This document shows, in pieces, positions 34,939 through 43,276 of a stretch of 64,000 nt of DNA. Under the pieces are notes generated by a model. The model saw nothing but the letters and a program-made list of their open reading frames with translations. It had not been told where the DNA came from and searched no databases. How positions within the stretch are numbered: the first letter of the stretch is position 1; each line of letters opens with the position of its first letter. The position numbers and the translations under genes are program-made. Source of the stretch: Phyllobacterium phragmitis (lineage in GTDB: Bacteria; Pseudomonadota; Alphaproteobacteria; Rhizobiales; Rhizobiaceae); the NCBI RefSeq assembly GCF_002980495.1, contig NZ_PVBR01000008.1:186001-250000 (forward strand), given 5' to 3'.

Positions 34939-35961
34939 ATGTCGGTTGTTTCAGGCGAAGTGCGCGCCGTCGCCAGCGCAAGCGGCCCCAGTGGCGAGAC
35001 ACTGCATAAGCTTTCGGCACTGCTGACACTGGCGTTGCTGATTGCGATCTTCGCCTTCGGAAATGCCGCCTTTCTGTCGGTCAATAACGGCCTGACCGTT
35101 CTGCTTCAGACTTCCGTCATCGGCGTGCTGGGGATCGGCATGACGATGGTGATTATCACCGGCGGCATCGATTTGAGCGTCGGCTCTGTTCTGGCCCTGT
35201 CGGGAACGGTAACGGGCATGCTCGTGAAGGCCGGTATGCCGGTTCCGGCAGGCATGGCAGCGGGAGTTGCCGTGGGCGCGCTATGCGGGCTGGCGAACGG
35301 ACTGGTCATCACCAAGATGCGGATCACGCCATTCGTCGCGACGCTTGGAATGATGCTCATCGCGCGTGGCACGGCCCTGCAACTGACCGGCGCCGCCCCC
35401 ATTTCGCAACTGGGCGAGGCTTTCGGGCGCCTGGGCAATGGCGCGCTGTTTCGCCTTGTCGAAAAGCAGCCGAACGGCCTTTCGAAGGTGATCTTTCCCG
35501 GCATACCTTATCCGGCGATTGTGCTTCTGATCGTAGCCGTTGCTGCGGCGTTCATGCTGCGCCGCCGCGCACTCGGCCGTCATCTCTACGCTACGGGCTC
35601 GAATGAAGAGGCGTCGCGTCTCTCCGGCGTCAACGTAGACCGTACCAAAATCGCTGCTTATGTCCTATCAGGTGCGCTGGCGGGGCTTGCAGGCAACATC
35701 TTGATGTCGCGCCTCGTCACCGCGCAGCCGAACGAGGGCGTGATGTATGAACTCGATGCAATCGCATCCGCGGTGATCGGGGGAGCCTCGCTGATGGGCG
35801 GCGTAGGTACGATCTCCGGCACCATGATCGGCGCCTTCATTATCGGAGTGCTCCGCAACGGTTTGAACATGGCCGGCGTCTCGGCCTTCATCCAGCAGAT
35901 CATCATCGGCTTCGTTGTCATTCTGGCCGTATTCGTCGACCAGTTGCGTAGCCGCAGATGA
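34939..35961 (+). CDS. Sugar ABC transporter permease (RbsC type), second system
   Basis: The 340-residue membrane protein has the CUT2 signature ITGGIDLSVGSVLALSG, the cytoplasmic loop ATGSNEEASRLSGVNVDRTK and the C-terminal VIGGASLMGGVGTISGTMIGAFIIG. GGGGGAG precedes the ATG. It is the first gene of an operon ordered permease, binding protein, ATPase, alcohol dehydrogenase, an order different from the first system, so the two are not a simple tandem duplication. The region upstream (34816-34938) carries AATAATT at 34856 and 34907 and a TTGACA at 34870 as promoter or operator candidates. Confidence 0.94.
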   Translation: MSVVSGEVRAVASASGPSGETLHKLSALLTLALLIAIFAFGNAAFLSVNNGLTVLLQTSVIGVLGIGMTMVIITGGIDLSVGSVLALSGTVTGMLVKAGMPVPAGMAAGVAVGALCGLANGLVITKMRITPFVATLGMMLIARGTALQLTGAAPISQLGEAFGRLGNGALFRLVEKQPNGLSKVIFPGIPYPAIVLLIVAVAAAFMLRRRALGRHLYATGSNEEASRLSGVNVDRTKIAAYVLSGALAGLAGNILMSRLVTAQPNEGVMYELDAIASAVIGGASLMGGVGTISGTMIGAFIIGVLRNGLNMAGVSAFIQQIIIGFVVILAVFVDQLRSRR

Positions 35962-35996
35962 ATTCAGCAGCAGTCTTCAACCTGGGAGGAGAAACC

Positions 35997-36935
35997 ATGA
36001 AGATTACCTTGAAAACCGTGTTTGCCATTGGGGCCGTTATGGCGCTTCCGGCCGGAGCGATGGCGGGCGAGATAGCCGTCATCGTCAAGACCACCAACTC
36101 CAACTTCTGGCAAAACGTAAACAAAGGCGCCTCGGCTGCCATCGAGGGAACCGGGCACACGCTGACCTTCGACGGGCCTGCAGCGGAATCTGCCGTTGCC
36201 GACGAGGTGAACCTTGTCGATAATGCGGTGAACCGCGGCGTCGCAGCTATTGTCTTGGCGCCTTCCGATCCGGACGCGCTGGTCCCGGCCGTGAAGCGTG
36301 CCAACGAGGCAGGCATCCCCGTCGCCATCATCGACTCGGCGCTCGGGAAAGATGGGGCGGGCACGTTCCAGACCTTTTTGTCCACTGACAACTGCGCGGC
36401 GGGCAAACTGGCCGCCGACGCCATGATCAAACTGACCGGCGGTGAAGGCAAGGTAGCCGTCATGTCCTATGTCGCAGGCGTTGGCTCGGAAATTGGGCGC
36501 GTTGGCTGCTTTGTCGAGCAGATCAAGGCGAACTCGAAGATCGGGATCGTCGGCCCCTATTATTCACAGTCGCAGATGGCAACCGCACTGAACCAGACCA
36601 CAGACGTGCTGGCCGCGAATCCTGACTTGAAGGGCATCTTTGGCGCCAACGAGCCCACGGCAGTGGGCATGGGGCGGGCGCTCCAGCAATCGGGCAAGGC
36701 CGGACAGGTCGCGGCCATCGGCTTTGACGGCAATGAAGACCTTCAGGCCTTTGTCAAGGACGGTGTGCTGAATGGTACGCTTGTCCAGGGCTCGTTCCAG
36801 ATGGGCGAATTGGGTGTCAAAGCCGTGGTCGACTTGATCGCCGGTAAGAAAGTCGAGCCTCAGATCGATACCGGCGTCGTCTATGTCACCAAAGAGAATC
36901 TCGACTCGGCTGAAGCGAAGAACGTTCTTTACTGA
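35997..36935 (+). CDS. Sugar ABC transporter substrate-binding protein, second system
   Basis: GGGAGGAG precedes the ATG at 35997, giving 312 residues; a 13-residue extension to 35958 would overlap the permease stop. A Sec signal peptide (residues 1 to about 22, ending PAGAMA) is followed by a type I periplasmic fold: IAVIVKTTNSNFWQNVNKGA, AIVLAPSDPDALVPAVKRA, VAIIDSAL and IFGANEPTAVGMGRAL. It resembles ribose, fructose and xylitol-type CUT2 binding proteins. A strong hairpin follows the gene, probably making its message more abundant than that of the ATPase downstream. Confidence 0.94.
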   Translation: MKITLKTVFAIGAVMALPAGAMAGEIAVIVKTTNSNFWQNVNKGASAAIEGTGHTLTFDGPAAESAVADEVNLVDNAVNRGVAAIVLAPSDPDALVPAVKRANEAGIPVAIIDSALGKDGAGTFQTFLSTDNCAAGKLAADAMIKLTGGEGKVAVMSYVAGVGSEIGRVGCFVEQIKANSKIGIVGPYYSQSQMATALNQTTDVLAANPDLKGIFGANEPTAVGMGRALQQSGKAGQVAAIGFDGNEDLQAFVKDGVLNGTLVQGSFQMGELGVKAVVDLIAGKKVEPQIDTGVVYVTKENLDSAEAKNVLY

Positions 36936-36942
36936 CGGGCCA

Positions 36943-36977
36943 TCCGGGCGGTTGCACGCGCCGCCGCCCGGACTTTT
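36943..36977 (+). terminator. Hairpin with T-run between the binding protein and ATPase genes
   Basis: TCCGGGCGG (36943-36951) pairs with CCGCCCGGA (36964-36972), followed by CTTTTT. This is a textbook intrinsic terminator inside an operon, so it likely acts as a partial attenuator between the highly expressed binding protein and the ATPase. Confidence 0.75.
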
Positions 36978-37007
36978 TCGACTGAGATGAGGACAAAGAG
37001 CAGGACC

Positions 37008-37778
37008 ATGACGCCTTTGGTGGAAATGATCGCGATCGAGAAACATTTCGGCGGAATTCATGCGGTGAACGGGGTGTCGCTGGATCTTCATCCGGGCGAA
37101 GTGGTTGGTGTTCTAGGCCACAACGGCGCGGGGAAGTCGTGCCTGATGCGCATCCTGTCGGGCGCCATGCGACCGAGCGCAGGCGAGATACGGGTGGGTG
37201 GGAAGACGGTTGAGATCAATTCGCCACACGATGCGCGCGATTTTGGAATAGAAACGATCTACCAGACCCTTGCCCTGGCTGATCATCTGGATGCGCCGGC
37301 AAACTTGTTTCTTGGGCGGGAGTTGCGGACCCGTTGGGGCAATTTGGACGACAAGCGGATGATGGAGGAAACCCGGAAGGTGCTTGCCCGGCTAAATCCG
37401 AATTTCCGCAACCTGAGCGACGCGGTTTCGCGTCTGTCCGGCGGGCAGCGTCAGGTGATCGCCATAGCCCGCGCGATCTATTTCGATGCCAAGGTTCTGA
37501 TCATGGACGAGCCCACTGCAGCGCTTGGTCCGGCGGAAACGGCGATGGTCGGCAAATTGATCAAGCAACTGCGGCAGGAGGGCGTAGGCATTTTCTTGAT
37601 CAGCCACGATATGCACGACGTTTTCGACCTATGCGACCGCGTCGTCGTCATGAACCGCGGCCACAGTGTGGGATCGTATCGCATAGACGACGTTTCCAAG
37701 GACGACGTGCTCAGCCTGATCATCAAGGGGGCGCTGCCCGAGGACTGGGCGCTGCGCAATCGAGAGAGGCTGCAATGA
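37008..37778 (+). CDS. Sugar ABC transporter ATP-binding protein, single-domain (FrcA type)
   Basis: The preferred ATG at 37008 gives 256 residues; 36987 is an in-frame alternative. There is one ATPase domain: Walker A GHNGAGKS near residue 42, signature LSGGQRQVIAIARA, Walker B LIMDEPTAALG and the switch SHDM. Single-domain CUT2 ATPases occur in the fructose (FrcBCA) group and form homodimers, unlike the two-domain RbsA type of the first system. The stop overlaps the alcohol dehydrogenase start (ATGA). It might in principle also energise the first permease, whose own ATPase is broken. Confidence 0.92.
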   Translation: MTPLVEMIAIEKHFGGIHAVNGVSLDLHPGEVVGVLGHNGAGKSCLMRILSGAMRPSAGEIRVGGKTVEINSPHDARDFGIETIYQTLALADHLDAPANLFLGRELRTRWGNLDDKRMMEETRKVLARLNPNFRNLSDAVSRLSGGQRQVIAIARAIYFDAKVLIMDEPTAALGPAETAMVGKLIKQLRQEGVGIFLISHDMHDVFDLCDRVVVMNRGHSVGSYRIDDVSKDDVLSLIIKGALPEDWALRNRERLQ

Positions 37779-38803
37779 CAATTATCGATCAGATTGAGGC
37801 GCGCACTATGACTACCGGCACCTGTGTCGAGCCAGGGACGTTCGAGTTGCGCGAGGCGCCGCTGCCTCAGGTCGCGCCCGAGGGCTGGACCTTGGTCGAT
37901 ATCTGCGCCGTGGGGTTGTGCGGCACGGATTACCATATCTTTCAGGGCAAGCATCCCTATCTCGAATATCCCCGTGTTATCGGACACGAGCTTTCCGGCC
38001 GCGTTGTGGAATCTACCGCGGAGCTGAAATCCGGGACACTGGTCGTTATCAATCCTTATGTGTCCTGTGGCACTTGCCGCGCTTGCCTTCGGGGCAAGCC
38101 TAATTGCTGCACGCGGATTCAAGTGCTTGGCGTGCATTGCGATGGTGGGCTTTGTGCGCGAATTGCAGTTCCTCACAACAATCTCTACGCAGCCGAAGGG
38201 CTGTCGGAGGTTCAGGCCGCGATGGTGGAGTTCCTGGCGATAGGTGCACATGCCGTTGCGCGCTCCGGAATTGCCCAGGGTGACCGGGTTCTGGTCACGG
38301 GCGCGGGGCCGATCGGCATTGGAACGGCCCTGTTCGCGCGGCTGCAAGGGGTCGAAGTTCATCTGTTGGACCTCAGCCGAAAGCGCCTTCAACTGGCCTC
38401 GGACAAATTCGGCTTCAAGCATCTGCATGAGGACTCTGCTGCGGTTCTGGCCGGCGATCTGGCTGATGGTTTCGATGTGATCTTCGATGCCACCGGCTCC
38501 GCGCGCGCCATTGAGGCCGGCTTTCCACTGCTTGCCCATGGATCGAGCTATGTGCTGGTTAGTATCGTGAAGGACCGGATCAGCTTTGAGGATGCCGAAT
38601 TCCACAAACGGGAGGCCCGGATCATCGGCAGCCGCAATGCGTTGAAATCCGATTTCGAGCGAGTCATGGACGCAATCCGGACCGGAGCCATCGACACCGA
38701 CGCTCTCTTGTCGGCAGAACTTTCCCTGGCTGATTTGCCCACCCGGTTCTCTGCCCTGGCCGAGGACCGCGAGGCCTTGATCAAAGCTATTGTGCGGCCG
38801 TGA
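37775..38803 (+). CDS. Zinc-dependent alcohol/polyol dehydrogenase (MDR family)
   Basis: The ATG at 37775 overlaps the ATPase stop and gives 342 residues. The catalytic zinc motif GLCGTDYHIF and GHELSGRV, the structural zinc cluster CGTCRACLRGKPNCC and the nucleotide fold VTGAGPIGIGTALFARL are all present. This group includes sorbitol, threonine, galactitol and L-idonate 5-dehydrogenases. Coupled to a CUT2 importer, it probably oxidises the imported polyol or sugar acid. A second in-frame ATG ten codons in is also possible as the start. Confidence 0.92.
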   Translation: MTIIDQIEARTMTTGTCVEPGTFELREAPLPQVAPEGWTLVDICAVGLCGTDYHIFQGKHPYLEYPRVIGHELSGRVVESTAELKSGTLVVINPYVSCGTCRACLRGKPNCCTRIQVLGVHCDGGLCARIAVPHNNLYAAEGLSEVQAAMVEFLAIGAHAVARSGIAQGDRVLVTGAGPIGIGTALFARLQGVEVHLLDLSRKRLQLASDKFGFKHLHEDSAAVLAGDLADGFDVIFDATGSARAIEAGFPLLAHGSSYVLVSIVKDRISFEDAEFHKREARIIGSRNALKSDFERVMDAIRTGAIDTDALLSAELSLADLPTRFSALAEDREALIKAIVRP

Positions 38804-39126
38804 TGGACTCCTGCTCAAGCGCAATACAGAGCCGGGGTGAAGTTGCGCCGGATCCAGGTCTGGTCAGACGCTCGTTGCCGGACCGTCGTCGAATGTCGGT
38901 CCTTTTTCTCTCCCAACTCTGTTGGCTCTTGATCGCAGCCGAGTGACGCTTTCGGTACCCATGGGATGCGATGGATCAAGACTGCTGAAGGCGAACAGCT
39001 GGTGGTGCCGGATGCGCCGCACTGACCGAGAGCGACGAGCCTATTTAAGCCCGCTTAAGTTAGTGAATTCGTTATTAAAGTATTGGCGGGATTGTTTAAA
39101 TAGTGTCGCGCTGACATAATGGCCCC
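38804..39126. other. Intergenic region before the fic gene, with a palindrome
   Basis: These 323 bp hold no recognisable complete gene. The last 80 bp turn AT-rich and contain the palindrome TTAAGC-CC-GCTTAA (39045-39058) about 70 bp before the fic start. It could be an operator for the Fic protein's own winged helix. A short coding-like stretch at about 38940-39024 was not identified. Confidence 0.3.
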
Positions 39127-40308
39127 ATGAGCGATTCTGAACCCAATCAGCGTCTTGGTCGATACGCCGAAACCCCCGTGGCGGGTGAGATCGTGCATGC
39201 CTTCGTTCCGCCGCCACTACCGCCGAAACCGCAGATCGACGTGCTGGGGCTTCTGGACCGGCTGAGCCTCGCCGAACGCGCGCTCGGGCGACTGGACGGC
39301 ATTACCATGCTGCTGCCGCGCCAGGAACTCTTCCTCTACATGTATGTGCGCAAGGAGGCAGTGCTTTCGTCCCAGATTGAGGGGACGCAATCTACACTGA
39401 CCGATCTTCTGCGCTTCGAGACCGAGGCTCAGGCTGGGGAGCCGATCGACGACATCCGCGAGGTGTCGAACTACGTCGATGCGATGATGTATGGGCTGGA
39501 GCGACTGGAAGAGTTGCCGCTGTCATTGCGCCTGATCCGCGAGATGCATGCGCGGCTGCTGCAAAGCGGACGCGGCGGCACAAAAAGCCCTGGCGAGTTT
39601 CGCCGCACACAGAACTGGATCGGAGGTTCGCGCCCAGGCAATGCGCTCTACGTGCCGCCGCCCGTCACCGAACTCGATGCCTGCCTCGATGCGCTGGAGC
39701 GCTTCATGCACGAGGATACCTCGCGTCTTCCGGCATTGATCAAGGCCGGGCTGCTGCATGTCCAGTTCGAGACCATCCACCCGTTCCTCGATGGCAACGG
39801 CCGCATCGGCCGTCTACTGGTGACGCTGTACCTTTGCGTCAACGGAGTGCTGCGCAAGCCGCTGCTCTATCTCAGCCTCTATCTGAAGACGCATCGTGCC
39901 GATTACTATCGATTGCTACAGGAGGTGCGGGAAAACGGCAACTGGGAAGCCTGGCTCGACTTCTTCCTCGCCGGGGTGGCCGAAACGGCGAACCAGGCTT
40001 TCGAGGCCGCCACCCGAATTGTCGACCTCTTCAAAGAGGACCGCGAGCGGATCACGACCGAAAGTGACCGTGGCGGATCCGCGCTGCGCATCCACGATCT
40101 CTTCCAGCAAAACCCGTTCCTGAGTTCCAATCAGCTTGTCCGGCAGACGGGCCTGTCGGCACCGACGGTAAATGCGGCCTTGGCTGATCTGGAGAAGATG
40201 GGCATCCTTGAGGAGATCACCGGTCGCAAGCGGGGCAGGGTGTTCAGCTACCGTCGCTATCTTGCAATCCTCAGTGAGGGGACCGATCCTTTGCCGATTG
40301 GCTCCTGA
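39127..40308 (+). CDS. Fic family protein with C-terminal winged helix
   Basis: The 393-residue protein carries the Fic active-site motif HPFLDGNGRIGR (residues 218-229), matching the consensus HPFx(D/E)GNGR of AMP- or other nucleotidyl-transferases. The inhibitory-helix motif (S/T)xxxE(G/N) is seen as SSQIEG at residues 81-86, N-terminal to the Fic core, so it can silence itself (class II). A winged helix near the end (SSNQLVRQTGLSAPTVNAALADLEKMGIL) suggests DNA binding, as in many mobile-element Fic proteins. No ribosome site is evident, so the message may be leaderless or poorly translated. No antitoxin partner is adjacent. Confidence 0.92.
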   Translation: MSDSEPNQRLGRYAETPVAGEIVHAFVPPPLPPKPQIDVLGLLDRLSLAERALGRLDGITMLLPRQELFLYMYVRKEAVLSSQIEGTQSTLTDLLRFETEAQAGEPIDDIREVSNYVDAMMYGLERLEELPLSLRLIREMHARLLQSGRGGTKSPGEFRRTQNWIGGSRPGNALYVPPPVTELDACLDALERFMHEDTSRLPALIKAGLLHVQFETIHPFLDGNGRIGRLLVTLYLCVNGVLRKPLLYLSLYLKTHRADYYRLLQEVRENGNWEAWLDFFLAGVAETANQAFEAATRIVDLFKEDRERITTESDRGGSALRIHDLFQQNPFLSSNQLVRQTGLSAPTVNAALADLEKMGILEEITGRKRGRVFSYRRYLAILSEGTDPLPIGS

Positions 40309-40617
40309 AATTTCCTGTGGCTGCCTCGCCCCTCGGATGACAGGGGTCAAATCAGCGTATTGATTCGTAAGTCCTGACGGTACTTTGTTAGAAGTGCTAG
40401 CTTCGATTGTTGCCGCTTACGGTGCCCGCGAAATGGCCGATAGGTATCGATAGTTCACAGAATTTTTTCTGGCCGACGGTTGCTAAAAACCCAGTAAAAT
40501 CAATAGGCCAACTTTTTGACGGCCTCATTCGCGGCGCCTGGTGCGAAAATGAAAATTTTCTACAATAAAATCAAACGCTTATGGCAGAAAAAAATATTAA
40601 AGAGTGAGGCCATCCCC
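40309..40617. other. AT-rich intergenic region before the integrase
   Basis: No gene was found in these 309 bp. The region is clearly richer in A and T than the surroundings, with several A- and T-runs, as expected at the edge of an acquired element. No duplicate of the tRNA 3' end was spotted here by eye. Confidence 0.3.
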
Positions 40618-41874
40618 ATGCTCACCGACCTGGCCATTAAGAGGCTGAAACCAAAAGACAAAATCTATAAGGTCACGGACCGTGACGGTATGTATGTTTC
40701 CATCGCCCTTTCGGGCAGGATCACGTTCCGATACGACTATCGGCTCAACGGCCGACGCGAGACCTTGACCCTTGGCCATTATGGCAATGACGGCATCACG
40801 CTCGCCGAAGCCCGCGAGCGTTGTATGGCCGCCCGCAAGCTGGTGGCTGAAGGGGTATCTCCCGCCCATGAGAGACAGCGCGAGAAGCGTCGCCAGGCCA
40901 TTGCCCGGAACTTCGGCGCCGTCGGCACGCTATGGTTCAAGGAAGCTCGGATGGCCGAGAGCACTCGGTCGATGCGCAAGTCCATTTTCGATCGCGACAT
41001 TCTCCCGGTTTGGAAAAATCGACTCCTGACGGAGATAGCGCCAGACGACCTTCGGCAGCTCTGCGCCAAGGTAAAGGAGCGGGGAGCGCCGGCCACTACC
41101 ATCCATGTTCGTGACATCGTGAAACAGATTTTCGCCTTCGCCATCCTGCATGGGGAGAAGGTGCCGAACCCGGCCGATGAAGTTGGCCCCGCGTCGATCG
41201 CGACGTTTCAGCCCAAGGACCGGGCGCTTTCACCTATCGAGATCCGCATCATGCTCCAGCAGCTTGAGCATGTTCCGACCCTTCCGACCATTCGCCTTGG
41301 CCTCCGCCTGATCCTTCTCACAATGGTGAGAAAAAGCGAACTGCAGGATGCCGTATGGGATGAGGTCGATTTTGAGAATGCCGTCTGGACGATTCCGAAA
41401 GAGCGGATGAAGCGGTCGAAGGCGCACAACGTCTATCTGTCCCAACAGGCACTCGACATCCTGATTGCGCTTAAGACCTGCGCCGGTAACTCGCGCTATC
41501 TTCTGCCGTCACGCTACGACGCTGACGCACCGATGTCGCGGGCAACCTTCAACCGCATCACGACTGCTGTTGTTGTCCGCGCGAAAAAGCAGGAACTGCC
41601 GCTTGACCCCTTCACGGTCCACGATCTGCGTCGGACCGGATCTACGCTTTTGAACGAACTGGGCTTCAACCGCGACTGGATCGAAAAATGCCTCGCTCAT
41701 GAGGAGGGCCGTTCGTCGCGCGGTGTTTACAACAAGGCCGAGTATGGGCCGCAGCGGCAGCACATGCTTCAAGAGTGGGCGGATATGATCGATTCCTGGG
41801 TGGAGGGCCGCAAACGCATCCCCACGCTCTTTCCTCCTACGATGCAGTTCATTCCGGCGGACGAGACTTCCTGA
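40618..41874 (+). CDS. Tyrosine-type integrase (P4 / DUF4102 family)
   Basis: The ATG at 40618 (MLTDLAIKRLKPKDKIYKV) gives 418 residues and starts with the DUF4102 arm-type DNA-binding domain; the open frame extends to 40516 but that part is AT-rich and unlike the family. The catalytic set is complete: Arg in TMVRKSEL (about R238), HDLR (H335, R338), His in LAHEEG (about H361) and the nucleophile Tyr in GVYNKAEY (about Y371). Such integrases insert islands into the 3' end of tRNA genes, and a tRNA-Leu lies about 1 kb away. Its last 26 bp overlap a convergent AlpA-like gene. Confidence 0.95.
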   Translation: MLTDLAIKRLKPKDKIYKVTDRDGMYVSIALSGRITFRYDYRLNGRRETLTLGHYGNDGITLAEARERCMAARKLVAEGVSPAHERQREKRRQAIARNFGAVGTLWFKEARMAESTRSMRKSIFDRDILPVWKNRLLTEIAPDDLRQLCAKVKERGAPATTIHVRDIVKQIFAFAILHGEKVPNPADEVGPASIATFQPKDRALSPIEIRIMLQQLEHVPTLPTIRLGLRLILLTMVRKSELQDAVWDEVDFENAVWTIPKERMKRSKAHNVYLSQQALDILIALKTCAGNSRYLLPSRYDADAPMSRATFNRITTAVVVRAKKQELPLDPFTVHDLRRTGSTLLNELGFNRDWIEKCLAHEEGRSSRGVYNKAEYGPQRQHMLQEWADMIDSWVEGRKRIPTLFPPTMQFIPADETS

Positions 41875-42223
41875 CGGGTCGAGCCTTGCGTTTGCGAACA
41901 TCCGGGCGGGGACGCTGTATGGTTTCCGTTTCCGACTCTCTTCGCTTCTCGTTGACCCACGCCTCGATCTCGGCCAAGTCCCACACCACACATCGCGGGG
42001 TTAGGAAGAAGCGTCTGGGAAACGCGCCGCGCTGCTCCATTTCGTAGATCGTCGTATCCGCGAGCGGCACGATCTTGCGCAGTTCCGGGCGACGTATCAT
42101 CCGCTTGAAGAGAATCGGCGGCGGAGTGAATTTTGCTCCAGTCCCTTCGCTCTCATTTGTTTGACGAGGATGGCCAATCTGCAAGGGCGCGTTGCCTTTT
42201 CCCGCCTCCTGATCTGAAATCAT
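41849..42223 (-). CDS. AlpA-like / excisionase-type DNA-binding protein
   Basis: The recognisable part is a small MerR-like winged helix: LRKIVPLADTTIYEMEQRGAFPRR and VVWDLAEIEAWVNEKRRES, the core of AlpA and phage excisionase proteins. The tail is very basic (RKRKARPVRKSRPPE). The frame is open to 42322; an ATG at 42223 is taken as the start (124 residues) but 42253 and 42322 are possible. AlpA proteins switch on integrase or excision genes of P4-like elements. It converges on the integrase with a 26-bp overlap, which is unusual since excisionases normally lie on the same strand or divergently. Confidence 0.8.
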   Translation of the reverse strand: MISDQEAGKGNAPLQIGHPRQTNESEGTGAKFTPPPILFKRMIRRPELRKIVPLADTTIYEMEQRGAFPRRFFLTPRCVVWDLAEIEAWVNEKRRESETETIQRPRPDVRKRKARPVRKSRPPE

Positions 42224-42891
42224 GGTGCCTATTTCCCGCAGAAACTGAAACATCTTCTGTAACTGTAGGACTTCGATAGATATTGGAAGACGTTTGGCCT
42301 CTGTCGGCGGTAAGTAGGACACTATAGCGTAGAAATGGGACGGTTCTTAATGCCGACTGTTTCACGACCAGTCAGCCTTACACCGACCTGATGAAGCTCA
42401 ATCGGCGATCAGTTCCAGTCTTTGCATCCTCTCACAGTATCCGCATCCCGATCCGATTCTCATGCTCGGCTCACACCGCCCATATGGACCTTCCCGGACG
42501 CGTCCCATCGGGAACGTGCCGGCCTTCCGCGCGCCGTTCCTGGTTGAGAAACAATTCAGACCCGGCGGATGGCGCCCCAAATACCTTTCTGCACCGCGAT
42601 CGATGCGCACGACATCATTGTGGCCATTCGAGTCTCCAACCATCATCTTCAGGAACGGACGAGACCTTTCCAGATCAATTCGCCGACGACAGGTTCGCCA
42701 AGTTTCTCCACCAAGATCACTGCACGCTCCCGGAGGGCCGGCACCGTCCCGCCGGCCGCGGCGTTTCTCTCTGCTCTCAATCGATCGCGCTTACGCAACT
42801 TGGCGGAATTGGCAGGTCGAAGTTCGTATATTCTTCGACTCCGGCGAGCCCAACCGGACTCGAACTCGACACTGAATGGACTTGAAGAAGG
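42224..42891. other. Region between the AlpA-like gene and tRNA-Leu, unassigned
   Basis: Several overlapping frames are open here but none resembles a known family, and none has a good ribosome site with family-like sequence. It is probably degenerate element DNA next to the insertion site. A minus-strand stretch around 42650-42790 looks mildly protein-like but was not identified. Confidence 0.3.
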
Positions 42892-42975
42892 TGGTGCGGG
42901 GGTCGGAATCGAACCGACACTCCCTTCGGAACCGGATCTTGAATCCGGCGCGTCTACCAGTTCCACCACACCCGC
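42892..42975 (-). tRNA. tRNA-Leu (anticodon CAA)
   Basis: On the minus strand the gene reads GCGGGTG, T8 G9, a leucine-type D arm ending GGTAGACGC, the anticodon stem CCGGA/TCCGG with loop TTCAAGA (anticodon CAA), a long variable arm and a T arm GTCGG-TTCGATT-CCGAC, ending in A plus an encoded CCA (42892-42894). The 3' acceptor strand has only six bases (CCCCGC) opposite the seven of the 5' strand, so one U would be bulged. This class II tRNA gene is the probable attachment site for the integrase nearby. Confidence 0.9.
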
Positions 42976-43048
42976 ACATTTGCCGCCAATTCTAGCCGAC
43001 GCTCTCTGCACCTATACTGCACCTAGAGCGAAAACCGAAGATCGTCAG

Positions 43049-43138
43049 CCCTTTTTTGAGAATTTCTGCGGTGCGCCGAAAGCTGCCGTACTCGGCAACG
43101 AGAATTGCATATCTCAGATACCGCAGATCAAAGACGAG
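43049..43138 (-). pseudogene. N-terminal stump of a LysR-type regulator
   Basis: The minus-strand frame encodes FDLRYLRYAILVAEYGSFRR and TAEILKKG, the start of a LysR helix-turn-helix, and then loses all similarity before the recognition helix. About 30 residues remain of an expected 300. It lies right behind tRNA-Leu and is most simply a gene cut off by rearrangement at the insertion site. Confidence 0.6.
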
Positions 43139-43241
43139 ATCCGGCACCGTCGCCACTCTTTTCGATTTTGGGAAATAGCGGCACCGACCTTGCTCAATCC
43201 TCAAATGTGCCGGACCAGGACGGCACTGATGGACATGAAAA

Positions 43242-43270
43242 GGGCCCGCGCCGAACGGGGGCGCGAGCCC
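43242..43270 (-). terminator. Intrinsic terminator for the aldehyde dehydrogenase gene
   Basis: GGGCCCGCGCC and GGCGCGAGCCC pair with a single mismatch to form a long GC stem. On the minus strand it is followed by TTTTC, directly after the stop of the aldehyde dehydrogenase gene at 43277. Confidence 0.8.
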
Positions 43271-43276
43271 TAAATG

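Noticed and set aside
42391-42885. Several long overlapping frames left of tRNA-Leu
   Set aside because: All three plus frames and a minus frame are open, as expected of GC-rich DNA; none matches a known protein.
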